Made by a program: the position numbers and the translations under genes. 64,000 bases of DNA from Dokdonella_A soli. GTDB lineage: Bacteria > Pseudomonadota > Gammaproteobacteria > Xanthomonadales > Rhodanobacteraceae. Position 1 is the first letter of the stretch. Each line of letters starts with the position of its first letter. Positions 43,058 through 51,264 of the stretch are shown in pieces. A model generated the notes under the pieces. The model saw nothing but the letters and a program-made list of their open reading frames with translations. It did no database searches and had not been told where the DNA came from. The stretch lies in the NCBI RefSeq assembly GCF_039523175.1, contig NZ_BAAAEU010000007.1, forward strand, positions 186,001 through 250,000, written 5' to 3'.

Positions 43058-46000
43058 TCACCCCACCCACACGCGCGCATTGCGGAACATGCGCATCCAC
43101 GGCGAATCCTCGCCCCATTCACGCGGGCGCCAGGAGAGCTGCACGCTGCGGAACACGCGCTCCGGATGTGGCATCAGGATCGTCACGCGCCCGTCCGCCG
43201 CAGTGAAGCCGGCATCGCCGTTCGCGGAACCGTTCGAGTTCAGCGGGAAGTGTTCCGTTGCGCGGCCGGCGTTGTCGACGAAGCGCGCGCTGGCCAGCGC
43301 GCGCCTGGCGTCGGCGGGATCATCGAACACGGTGCGGCCTTCGCCGTGCGCGACCGCGACTGGAATCCTCGAACCGGCCATGCCGCTGAAGAAGATCGAG
43401 GGTGTATCGAGTACCTCGAGCGTGACCAGGCGCGCCTCGTACTGCTCGCTCGCGTTGCGCACGAACTGCGGCCAGTGCGCGGCGCCCGGAATGATCGACT
43501 TCAGGTTCGCCAGCATCTGGCAGCCGTTGCAGACGCCGAGCGCGAACTTCGACCTGTCGTCGAAAAACGCGGCGAACTCATCACGAAGGCGCGCGTTGTA
43601 GAGCACCGATGCGGCCCAGCCGCGGCCTGCGCCGAGTACGTCGCCGTAGCTGAAGCCGCCGCAGGCCGCGAAGCCGCTGAAGTCGGCGAGCTTGCGCCGG
43701 CCGGACGCGAGATCACTCATGTGCACGTCGAACGCGTCAAAGCCCGCGCGTGTGAATGCCGCGGCCATCTCGACCTGGCCGTTGACTCCCTGCTCGCGCA
43801 GGATCGCGATGCGCGGTCGGGCGCCCTTCGCGATGTACGGCGCGGCGACGTCCTCGCGCGGATCGAAGCCAAGCCGCGGCGTGATGCCCGGATCGCAGTC
43901 GTCGCTGCGCCATTCGTTCTCGGCGTCGGCGCTCGCCGGGTTATCGCGCAGCCGCTGCATCGCGTGGCTGGTTTCCGACCACACTCGCATCAAGTCGCTC
44001 CACGTCCATCGCGCGAGCGTCTCATCATCGGCGGTCAGCTTGACGCGCATGCGCGCGGACGGCCGAGCAACGACCCGCGCGACCCCCTTGATGCCATGCG
44101 CAGCAAGAATCGCGCTGAACGCATCGCGGTCGCAGGTACGCACCTGCAGCAACGCGCCGAGTTCCTCGTTGAACAGCGCGGCCAGCGTGTTGCCGGCCCA
44201 GCCATCAAGCGCGACATCCAAGCCGCAATGCCCGGCCAGCGCCATCTCGATCAGCGCGACGATTGCGCCGCCATCACTGCGGTCGTGATACGCGAGCAGC
44301 AGGCTCTTTGCGTTCGCGTCCTGGATCGCCGAGAAGAATTTTGCGAACAGCGCGGCATCGTCCAGATCCGGCGGCGCACCGCCGTCGCGGTTGAACGCCT
44401 GCAGCAGCGCGCTGCCGCCGAGGCGTTGCTTGCCCGCACCGAGGTCGAGCAGCCAGATTTCGCTGTCGCCCTGGTCGAGCACGAGCTGTGGCGTCAGCGC
44501 CTGGCGCGCGTCCAGCGAGCGCGCGAACGCGGTCACGATCAGCGACACCGGCGACACCGTACGCTGCTCGCCGTCGGCGTCCTGCCAGCGTGTCTGCATC
44601 GACAGCGAATCCTTGCCGACCGGGATCGATATGCCAAGTGCGGGACACAGTTCCATGCCGACCGCATGCACCGCGTCGTACAACGCCGCGTCCTCGCCTT
44701 CGTGCCCGACGGCGGCCATCCAGTTCGCGGACAGGCGCACCTCGTCGAGCTTGACCGGCGCGGCGGCGAGATTGGTCAGCGCCTCGCCGACCGCCATGCG
44801 CGCGCTCGCGGCGGCATCGAGCAGCGCCAGCGGCGTGCGCTCGCCCATCGCCATCGCCTCGCCGGCGTAGCCGTCGAAATCGCTGAGCGTGACCGCGCAA
44901 TCGGCTACGGGCACCTGCCACGGGCCGACCATCGGATCGCGCGAGCAGAGGCCGCCGACGGTGCGGTCGCCGATCGTGACCAGGAACGACTTGCTGCCGA
45001 CCGCCGGCACGCGCAACACGCGCATGACTGCGTCGTCGAGCGCGATGCCGTCGACGTCGGGCACGAGATCCATGCGCACCTCGCGGCGGCGTGCATCGCG
45101 CTGCATGCGTGGCGGCTTGCCGAACAACACGTCGAGCGGCAGGTCGATCGGGAAGTGCCGGGAATCGGGAATCGGGAATCGGGAATCGGAGAGCAGCAGG
45201 CGACGTTCGCTCGTTGCATGACCGACGACAGCGAACGGACAGCGCTCACGTGCACAGATCGCCTCGAACTCCGGCACGTCTTCCGGACGCACGCCGAGCA
45301 CATAGCGCTCCTGCGATTCATTGCACCAGATCTGCATCGGCGACAGCTGCGGGTCGTCGCTCGGGATCTTGCGCAGCTCGATGCGACCGCCGACGCCGGA
45401 GTCGTTGAGGATTTCCGGGATCGCGTTGGACAGGCCACCGGCGCCGACGTCGTGGATCGACACGATCGGATTGGTCTCACCGCGCGCCCAGCAAGCATCG
45501 ATGACTTCCTGGCAGCGCCGCTCCATCTCCGGGTTGTCGCGCTGCACCGAAGCGAAATCGAGTTGCTCGGAACTCGCGCCGGCGGCCATCGACGAGGCCG
45601 CGCCACCGCCGAGGCCGATCAGCATCGCCGGGCCGCCGAGCACGATGACCGCATCGCCGTCGCGCAGACTGCGCTTTTCCACGTGCGGCGCGCGCAGGTT
45701 GGCGAGGCCACCGGCGATCATGATCGGCTTGTCGTAGCCACGGCGCAGGTCCTGCGTCGGCCCTTCCTGCTCGAACGCGCGGAAGTAGCCGCCGAGGCAG
45801 GGACGGCCGAACTCGTTGTTGAACGCGGCGCCGCCGAGCGGGCCGTCGCGCATGATCTCGAACGCGCTGGCGAAGCGCGGCGGCAGCGGACGCTCGATTT
45901 CCCACGGGCGCGGCAGGCCGGGAATGCGCAGGTCCGACACCGTGAAACCGACCAAGCCGGCCTTCGGCTTGCCGCCGCGACCGGTCGCGCCCTCGTCGCG

Positions 46001-46930
46001 GATCTCGCCACCGGAACCGGTGGATGCGCCCGGATACGGCGAGATCGCGGTCGGATGGTTGTGCGTCTCGACCTTGATCGCGTACGGCACGTCCTCCGGG
46101 CACGAACGGAACGCCCCGTCGGCCGGATCGGCGAAGAAGCGCCGCGCGGGATTGCCGGCGATCACCGCGGCATTGTCGTGATACGCCGACAACGTATGCG
46201 CCGGTGACTGTTCGTGCGTGTTCTTGATCATCGCGAACAGCGATTTCGGCTGCGCGGCGCCGTCAACCGTGAACGAGGCGTTGAACACCTTGTGCCGGCA
46301 GTGCTCGGAGTTCGCCTGCGCGAACATCATCAGTTCGGCGTCGGAGGGATCGCGGCCGAGTTCACGGTAGCGATCGGCGAGATACGCGATCTCGTCCGGC
46401 GCCAGCGCGAGGCCGAGGCGCGCATTCGCCGCGTCCAGCGCCGCCTGCGCATCGGCGCCAAGCGCCACGCGCCCGAGCGGCGCCGGTGCACCTGCATCGA
46501 ACAGGTGCGCAGCCTCGTCGAGCGAGCCGATCACCGACTGTGTCATCGGATCGTGCAGCGCACGTGTCACGCGCGACCATGCCTCGCTGCCGGCCGCAGG
46601 CATGCCGTCCAGTTCGAACGCGATCCCGCGCTCGATCCGCTGCACGGGGAAGCCGCAGTCGCCCAGGATGTCGGTCGCCTTGCTCGACCACGGCGAGCGC
46701 GTGCCGAGCCGTGGCACGATCCACAGGGTCGCGGCGAGCGGGGTGCCGGGCTGCGCCTGGATCACCTCGCACAGGCGCGATCGATCCAGGCTCGCCGGGT
46801 CGGAAGCGTCGACGAAATATACATGGCGCACCTCACGCAACCGTGTACCCGGCGACTGGCGCGCGAGTTCGGTGTTGAGGCGGTCGATGCGGAATGGGGA
46901 AAGCGCGGGCAGGCCGTCGAGGGCGATCAT
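43058..46930 (-). CDS. purL: Phosphoribosylformylglycinamidine synthase
   Basis: Fourth step of purine synthesis; it converts FGAR to FGAM using glutamine and ATP. It is 1290 residues from ATG 46930 (MIALDGLPALSPFRIDRLNT), the single-chain large form of gammaproteobacteria. The order is: N-terminal domain, FGAM synthetase domains (AQANSEHCRHKVFNA, KVETHNHPTAISPYPGASTG, SIHDVGAGGLSNAIPEI), and from about residue 1030 the glutaminase domain with nucleophile Cys in FALGVCNGCQMLANL and the His of PHPERVFR. Near residue 585 a four-copy 7-bp array adds about seven residues (DSRFPIP). It is not linked to other pur genes here. Confidence 0.96.
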   Translation of the reverse strand: MIALDGLPALSPFRIDRLNTELARQSPGTRLREVRHVYFVDASDPASLDRSRLCEVIQAQPGTPLAATLWIVPRLGTRSPWSSKATDILGDCGFPVQRIERGIAFELDGMPAAGSEAWSRVTRALHDPMTQSVIGSLDEAAHLFDAGAPAPLGRVALGADAQAALDAANARLGLALAPDEIAYLADRYRELGRDPSDAELMMFAQANSEHCRHKVFNASFTVDGAAQPKSLFAMIKNTHEQSPAHTLSAYHDNAAVIAGNPARRFFADPADGAFRSCPEDVPYAIKVETHNHPTAISPYPGASTGSGGEIRDEGATGRGGKPKAGLVGFTVSDLRIPGLPRPWEIERPLPPRFASAFEIMRDGPLGGAAFNNEFGRPCLGGYFRAFEQEGPTQDLRRGYDKPIMIAGGLANLRAPHVEKRSLRDGDAVIVLGGPAMLIGLGGGAASSMAAGASSEQLDFASVQRDNPEMERRCQEVIDACWARGETNPIVSIHDVGAGGLSNAIPEILNDSGVGGRIELRKIPSDDPQLSPMQIWCNESQERYVLGVRPEDVPEFEAICARERCPFAVVGHATSERRLLLSDSRFPIPDSRHFPIDLPLDVLFGKPPRMQRDARRREVRMDLVPDVDGIALDDAVMRVLRVPAVGSKSFLVTIGDRTVGGLCSRDPMVGPWQVPVADCAVTLSDFDGYAGEAMAMGERTPLALLDAAASARMAVGEALTNLAAAPVKLDEVRLSANWMAAVGHEGEDAALYDAVHAVGMELCPALGISIPVGKDSLSMQTRWQDADGEQRTVSPVSLIVTAFARSLDARQALTPQLVLDQGDSEIWLLDLGAGKQRLGGSALLQAFNRDGGAPPDLDDAALFAKFFSAIQDANAKSLLLAYHDRSDGGAIVALIEMALAGHCGLDVALDGWAGNTLAALFNEELGALLQVRTCDRDAFSAILAAHGIKGVARVVARPSARMRVKLTADDETLARWTWSDLMRVWSETSHAMQRLRDNPASADAENEWRSDDCDPGITPRLGFDPREDVAAPYIAKGARPRIAILREQGVNGQVEMAAAFTRAGFDAFDVHMSDLASGRRKLADFSGFAACGGFSYGDVLGAGRGWAASVLYNARLRDEFAAFFDDRSKFALGVCNGCQMLANLKSIIPGAAHWPQFVRNASEQYEARLVTLEVLDTPSIFFSGMAGSRIPVAVAHGEGRTVFDDPADARRALASARFVDNAGRATEHFPLNSNGSANGDAGFTAADGRVTILMPHPERVFRSVQLSWRPREWGEDSPWMRMFRNARVWVG
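45159..45189. repeat. In-frame 7-bp tandem repeat inside purL
   Basis: Four copies of CGGGAAT plus CGG, without mismatch. Three copies equal 21 bp, so seven residues are added without changing frame. Gain or loss of one or two copies would shift the purL frame. The same heptamer is found at 13084, 38510 and 39095. Confidence 0.9.
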
Positions 46931-47058
46931 GGCGCGGGCTGTAGAGGGCAGCCCTTTATGATAGCGGATGCACGGCAGCGACGTGATGAACACCGCCCTG
47001 CAAACGACGACGCCCGGCGGCTGCCGGGCGTCATTCAGGTGCTACCGAACAATCAGGC

Positions 47059-47874
47059 TCAGTTGCCGGCGAAGTTCGGCGCGCCCAGCGTCTTCAACCG
47101 GGTCAGCAGCTGGTCCGGCGGCAGGTAACCGCCGAGCTTGGTGCCGTCCGGCGCGAGGATCGTCGGCGTGCCTTCGACGCCGACCTGCGTGCCGAGCGTG
47201 AACTGCTCGGCGACCGGGTTGTCGCACTTCAGCGGAGCCGGATCCTTGCCCGCCTTTGCCGCGGTGAATGCCGCATTGCGGTCCTTCGCACACCACACCG
47301 AAACTGCCTTGTCGTACGAGGGCGTGCCGATGCCACTGCGCGGGAAAAACAGGTAATCGACCTCGATACCGAGCTTGTTGTACTCCGCGATCTGCGAGTG
47401 CAGCTTGCGGCAATAACCGCAGTCGAGATCGGTGAACACGGTGACTGCGTACTTCGACTTGCCGGAGGGCGCAAACACGATGCGCTTGTCGCGCGACACC
47501 GCATCGACCTTTTCCTTGCTCGCGACCGCGAGCCGCGCCGCGGTCAGGTCGCGCTTGGCCTGGGTGTCGTACAGCGAGCCCTGCAGCAGGTATTTGCCGT
47601 CATCGCTGACATAGACCAGTTGTCCGCCGACGATGACCTGCCGATACCCCGGCAATGGCGCCTGCTCAACCTTGTCGATCTTCGCCTGCGGCACGAGCTC
47701 CTGCAGCGCCTTGCGCGCAGCCGCGTCGGCTGCCGGCTCGGCGGCCTGCGCGGTGGAGAGCGCGAGTCCGGACACGAGCGCGAAGGCCAGTGCGGCCCTG
47801 ACGTTCACGGCCTTGCCGAAACCGGCGCCCAGAGCCATGCCAGACGGGCGGGTGACATATTGACGATAGGGCAT
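47059..47874 (-). CDS. dsbC: DsbC-like thiol:disulfide interchange protein, CGYC type
   Basis: Periplasmic disulfide isomerase of the DsbC/DsbG type. From ATG 47874 (GAGG at good spacing) it is 271 residues with a long N-region before the signal helix VRAALAFALVSGLALSTAQA; ATG 47838 would give a more ordinary signal but has no ribosome site. The dimerisation domain (LPGYRQVIVGGQLVYVSDDG) precedes the thioredoxin fold with CGYC (152-155), the same active-site sequence as E. coli DsbC, and the cis-Pro loop GVEGTPTILAPDGT. It lies 11 bp after the second dsbC-type gene. Which copy is the orthologue of E. coli dsbC is not settled by the sequence alone. Confidence 0.85.
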   Translation of the reverse strand: MPYRQYVTRPSGMALGAGFGKAVNVRAALAFALVSGLALSTAQAAEPAADAAARKALQELVPQAKIDKVEQAPLPGYRQVIVGGQLVYVSDDGKYLLQGSLYDTQAKRDLTAARLAVASKEKVDAVSRDKRIVFAPSGKSKYAVTVFTDLDCGYCRKLHSQIAEYNKLGIEVDYLFFPRSGIGTPSYDKAVSVWCAKDRNAAFTAAKAGKDPAPLKCDNPVAEQFTLGTQVGVEGTPTILAPDGTKLGGYLPPDQLLTRLKTLGAPNFAGN

Positions 47875-47885
47875 CTCAAACGTCC

Positions 47886-48626
47886 TCAATTCTTTGCCGC
47901 GCTCGCGGCGGCCAGGCGGTCGAGCTCGGCGGCGAGCTGGTCCGGCGACGTCGCGATCTGCGGCGGGATCTGCGTACCGTCGGGCGCGAGAATCGTCGGC
48001 GTGCCGTTGATGCCGAGCGATTGCGCGAGCTTGGTCAGCTCCGGCACCGGGTTCGGACAGGTCGCGCTGCCGGGATCGGCGCCGGACATCGCCGCGGTGA
48101 ACGCGTTTGCGCGGTCCTTAGAACACCACACCGCCTCGGCCTTCTTGTCCGCGCCGGGGTGGATCGACAGCGGGTAGAACAGGTAATCGACCGTGATGCC
48201 CTTCGCGTTGTACTGCGCGATCTGCTCATGGAAACGGCGGCAGAACGGGCAGTCGACGTCGGTGAACACCGTCACCGTATGCTTGGAGGCGACCGGCGCC
48301 TGCGGCGCGAACACGATGCGCTTCTCCGGGCCGACCTTTTCGAGCGCGATCTTGCGTGCCTTCGCGCGCGAACCGGCGGTCAGGTCGTGCTTGTTGGCGA
48401 CATCGTAGGCGCTGCCGTCGATGACGTAGCGGCCGTCCTTGCTGACGTAGATGAACTGGCCACCCGCGATCGCCTCGTAGAACCCGGGAATCACCGACTC
48501 CTGAACCGCATCGACCTTGACGTTCGGCGCGAGCGTCGCCATCGCCTTGGCGACGGTTTCCTCGGGCGTGGCCGCAAAGACCTGGGTGGCCAGCAGCAGG
48601 CCGAAAGCAAACAAGGGAAGGCGCAT
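47886..48626 (-). CDS. DsbC-like thiol:disulfide interchange protein, CPFC type
   Basis: A 246-residue periplasmic isomerase, first of a tandem pair. Signal peptide MRLPLFAFGLLLATQVFA; dimerisation domain with IPGFYEAIAGGQFIYVSKDG; active site CPFC (126-129) rather than CGYC; cis-Pro loop GINGTPTILAPDGT. A second Cys pair (VWCSKD, SATCPNP) matches the structural disulfide of DsbC. It follows xerD, as dsbC does in E. coli (xerD-dsbC-recJ), but 461 bp away. GAGG precedes the ATG. Confidence 0.86.
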   Translation of the reverse strand: MRLPLFAFGLLLATQVFAATPEETVAKAMATLAPNVKVDAVQESVIPGFYEAIAGGQFIYVSKDGRYVIDGSAYDVANKHDLTAGSRAKARKIALEKVGPEKRIVFAPQAPVASKHTVTVFTDVDCPFCRRFHEQIAQYNAKGITVDYLFYPLSIHPGADKKAEAVWCSKDRANAFTAAMSGADPGSATCPNPVPELTKLAQSLGINGTPTILAPDGTQIPPQIATSPDQLAAELDRLAAASAAKN

Positions 48627-49087
48627 CGGAACCTCATACGGAGGAATATCAGGGTCGGAGACCGGTCACCGGCGGCGCATCTTGCACCGGCGCAAACCGC
48701 GCGAATCGGGTCGTGGACCGCAGGAGAGCGATCTTTGTTCCCTGAATGGACCTTTGATTGTTGCACGCAGAGGGGTTGGGCGAAAGTGAAGCCGGTCGCG
48801 GGAGAGGCGCACTGCCGCGCCAGCGCCGTGCTCGCTGCGTTCGCAGCCGTTGCTAAGCTCGCGCTTCCTGCGCTCGCCAAGCAACCCGGCCCTCGGCGTC
48901 CTGCCTCGGGCGTTCGTCAGCGCAGCCGATGCCCGATGGCATCGACTGACCGCGCGTGCTCGCTGCGCTCGCAGCCGTTGCTAAGCTCGCGCTTCCTGCG
49001 CTCGCTAAGCAACCCGGCCCTCGGCATCCTGCCTCGGGCATTCGTCAGCGCAGCCGATGCCCGATGGCATCGGCTGACCGCGCTGAC
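48627..49087. other. Intergenic region between xerD and dsbC pair
   Basis: 461 bp without a supportable gene. More than half (48828-49083) is a tandem 128-bp duplication, listed separately. The rest is the presumed promoter region of the dsbC pair, with no clear consensus. Confidence 0.6.
48828..49083. repeat. Two tandem copies of a 128-bp repeat
   Basis: Copies at 48828-48955 and 48956-49083 follow each other with no spacer and differ at about five positions. Each contains GATGCC-CGAT-GGCATC, a perfect hairpin, and the imperfect inverted sequence TTGCTAAGC ... GCTAAGCAA. It ends four bases before the xerD stop codon. Copy number may vary between strains. Confidence 0.93.
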
Positions 49088-50089
49088 TCACCCCCTCGGG
49101 TGATGTTGCTCGTGCAGGCGCTTTAGGCCTTCCTTCGCGACCAGGGTGTAGATCTGCGTGGTCGAGAGTGAACTGTGGCCGAGCATCAGCTGCAGTGCAC
49201 GCAGGTCCGCGCCGTGGTTGAGCAGATGCGTCGCGAACGAATGGCGCAGCACGTGCGGCGAGATGCGCTTCGCCGCGATCCCGGCCGTGAGCGCGTGCTT
49301 GCGGACCAGGGTCCAGAACATCTGCCGGGTCATCGCGGCACGCCGGTTGCTGACGAACAGCGCATCGCTGCGACCGCCCTTGAGCAGCGCCGGGCGTGCT
49401 TCGCCGACGTAGTGCGTGAGCCAGTGCGCGGCTTCGTCGCCGAGCGGCACCAGACGCTCCTTGCCCCCCTTGCCGACCACGCGCAACACGCCCTGGCGCA
49501 GGTTCACCTGTGCCGCAGTGATCCCGACCAGCTCGCTGACACGCAGGCCGGTCGCGTACATGAGCTCCAGCATCGCACGATCGCGCAGCCCGAACGGCGT
49601 GTCCGGCGGCGCGCGAAGCAAGCCCTCGATCTCGTTCTCGGACAGCGCCTTGGGCAGGCTGCGCGGCAGCTTCGGCGCATCCAACAGCAGGGTCGGATCG
49701 GCATCGAGGCGGCTTTCGCGCACGAGCAGGCGATAGAAGTGCCGCAAGCTCGACAGCAGCCGTGCGTTCGAGCGCGCCTTGTAGCCCTTGCCGGTGGCGC
49801 CGCCGCTCGCGCTCCGCTCACCGAGATAGTCCTGCAGCGACGCGCGGCCGCAAGTCGCCAGCGAATCGCCGCGCGCGGCGAGCCAGCGCGAGAAGCCTTC
49901 CAGATCGCGCCGATAGCTCGCCAACGTGTTGTCGGCCAGGCCGAGCTCGGACCATGCGCGTTCGAGGAAGAACGCGATCAGCGCAGCGTCCGCAGGCGCG
50001 ATAGCGCCGCCTTCGCCCTCGATCGCCCCCGCAACCCGACGCGGGCGACCGCGTGCCCGCGATGGCTTCGATGCAACAGGACTCGTCAT
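49088..50089 (-). CDS. xerD: Tyrosine recombinase XerD
   Basis: Resolves chromosome dimers at dif with XerC under FtsK control. It is 333 residues, with about 30 extra basic N-terminal residues. The SAM-like core-binding domain covers about 35-130. Catalytic residues in order: Arg183 (GLRVSEL), the Lys of GKGGKERL (207-214), His279 and Arg282 (SPHVLRHSFATHLL), His305 (LGHSSLSTTQ) and Tyr314. The His305-to-Tyr314 spacing equals that of E. coli XerD. The dsbC pair downstream supports XerD over XerC. Confidence 0.92.
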   Translation of the reverse strand: MTSPVASKPSRARGRPRRVAGAIEGEGGAIAPADAALIAFFLERAWSELGLADNTLASYRRDLEGFSRWLAARGDSLATCGRASLQDYLGERSASGGATGKGYKARSNARLLSSLRHFYRLLVRESRLDADPTLLLDAPKLPRSLPKALSENEIEGLLRAPPDTPFGLRDRAMLELMYATGLRVSELVGITAAQVNLRQGVLRVVGKGGKERLVPLGDEAAHWLTHYVGEARPALLKGGRSDALFVSNRRAAMTRQMFWTLVRKHALTAGIAAKRISPHVLRHSFATHLLNHGADLRALQLMLGHSSLSTTQIYTLVAKEGLKRLHEQHHPRG

Positions 50090-50175
50090 GGCGTGGATTC
50101 GACTCGCTGCCGGCGCGCTTGCATGAGCGAGCCTAAACCGTGACGCTAACCGCCGTCACCGGATTCTTTGCAACG

Positions 50176-50613
50176 ATGTCGCCATTGACCCCTGCCCCGC
50201 TCTGGTTGCGCCTCGCCGCCGCCGTCTACGACCTGTTCCCGCTGATCGCACTGTGGATGCTGACCGCGGGACTGTTCCTGCTTGCGGTGCACGGCAACAT
50301 CGACGTCGCCCATCCGCCGCTCGCCTATCACCTCGCGCTACGTGGCGCGCTGCTTGGCGTGACCGCCGCGTATTTCGTGATTTCGTGGTCGCGCGGCGGC
50401 CAGACCATCGGCATGCGCGCGTGGCGGTTGCGCGTCGTGGCGGCCGACGGTGGGGCGCTGCCATGGCCGCGCTCATTCCTGCGCTTCGCGGTTGCGCTCA
50501 TCTCGCTGTTGACACTCGGCCTCGGCTTCCTGTGGTGCCTGGTCGATCGCGAACGGCGTGGCTGGCACGACCTTGCGGCCACCAGTTCAGTGGAGCGACT
50601 GCCCAGCGCTTAG
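50176..50613 (+). CDS. RDD family membrane protein
   Basis: A 145-residue inner-membrane protein with three or four hydrophobic segments. It is called from ATG 50176 (MSPLTPAPLWLRLAAAVYDL), where the characteristic Arg-Asp opening reads LRLAAAVYDLFPL; a GTG at 50140 would add 12 residues. The other RDD-family marks are GGQTIGMRAWRLRVV and the C-terminal LWCLVDRERRGWHDLAATS. The function of most RDD proteins is unknown; some act in ion transport. It is divergent from xerD by 87 bp and faces chpC. No terminator was recognised in the 94 bp between. Confidence 0.8.
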   Translation: MSPLTPAPLWLRLAAAVYDLFPLIALWMLTAGLFLLAVHGNIDVAHPPLAYHLALRGALLGVTAAYFVISWSRGGQTIGMRAWRLRVVAADGGALPWPRSFLRFAVALISLLTLGLGFLWCLVDRERRGWHDLAATSSVERLPSA

Positions 50614-50707
50614 CACGCCAGGCCAGCAGCAGTCGGCGGTCCCAAACAACCTGCTCGTGACGGGATCGCTGCCACCAACATGATCTGGCGTCGCGACCGC
50701 GACCCAT

Positions 50708-51172
50708 TCACGCTGCGAGCGCTTTCGCGACCAAGCCTTCGATGACGTCAAGGTCGGGAATGATCGCGCGGTCGTCGCGGACCAGCACCTCGGCGCGCAC
50801 GCCGGCCGCGTGCTGATGCTCATCCGCAGACGGGATCAGCAGTTCCTGGGTGATCGTCGTCAGGCGCGGAAAACCCTGCGCGAGCAGCGCGAGGAACGGC
50901 ATGCCGGCATTGCCTCCGAGTGCCTTCAACACCGCGACGCGTGCGTTCGTGCGACTTTCGTCCTCGAGCTGGCCAACCAGCATCGGGAACGAGAACAGCG
51001 GCAGGCGCCAGCCACGCCATGCGAGCCGTCCGAGCAGCCATGTCGGCGCATTCGGAATCGCTTCGGGCTTCGTGTAGCTGATGACCTCGGCGACGGTCGC
51101 ATTCGGCAGCAGCAGGCGACCGTCGGTCACGGGGACCATGACGCCTCGAATTTCGCGCGGTAGTTCGGCCAT
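50708..51172 (-). CDS. chpC: Chemotaxis-like adaptor ChpC (CheW domain)
   Basis: A 154-residue CheW-fold adaptor, in the place of ChpC of the Pseudomonas Pil-Chp system. The beta-barrel pattern is visible: GVMVPVTDGRLLLPNATVAEV, then WLLGRLAWRGWRLPLFSFPM and RVAVLKALG, with RAEVLVRDDRAIIPDLD near the end. It would couple a receptor to the kinase ChpA. It is last gene of the operon, 92 bp after chpB. Confidence 0.82.
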   Translation of the reverse strand: MAELPREIRGVMVPVTDGRLLLPNATVAEVISYTKPEAIPNAPTWLLGRLAWRGWRLPLFSFPMLVGQLEDESRTNARVAVLKALGGNAGMPFLALLAQGFPRLTTITQELLIPSADEHQHAAGVRAEVLVRDDRAIIPDLDVIEGLVAKALAA

Positions 51173-51264
51173 CGCTGCTTCCCTCTTCTGCGGTCGCGCC
51201 TCGACGCCACCGCGATTGTCTCAATCGATTCCGGCACCGCGGCATGCGGGGCCCGGATTCCGGT

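Noticed and set aside
45159..45189. Possible small CRISPR or minisatellite with function in DNA uptake
   Set aside because: Seven-base units without spacers; the same heptamer is scattered elsewhere. It is treated as a low-complexity repeat.
43043..46207. A 1054-codon open frame on the plus strand
   Set aside because: It is antisense to purL, whose protein motifs are complete; long antisense frames are expected at this GC content. Its translation is Arg/Ala/His-rich without family motifs.
48828..49083. Possible CRISPR array
   Set aside because: Two 128-bp units abut directly without spacers and there are no cas genes; it is a plain tandem duplication.
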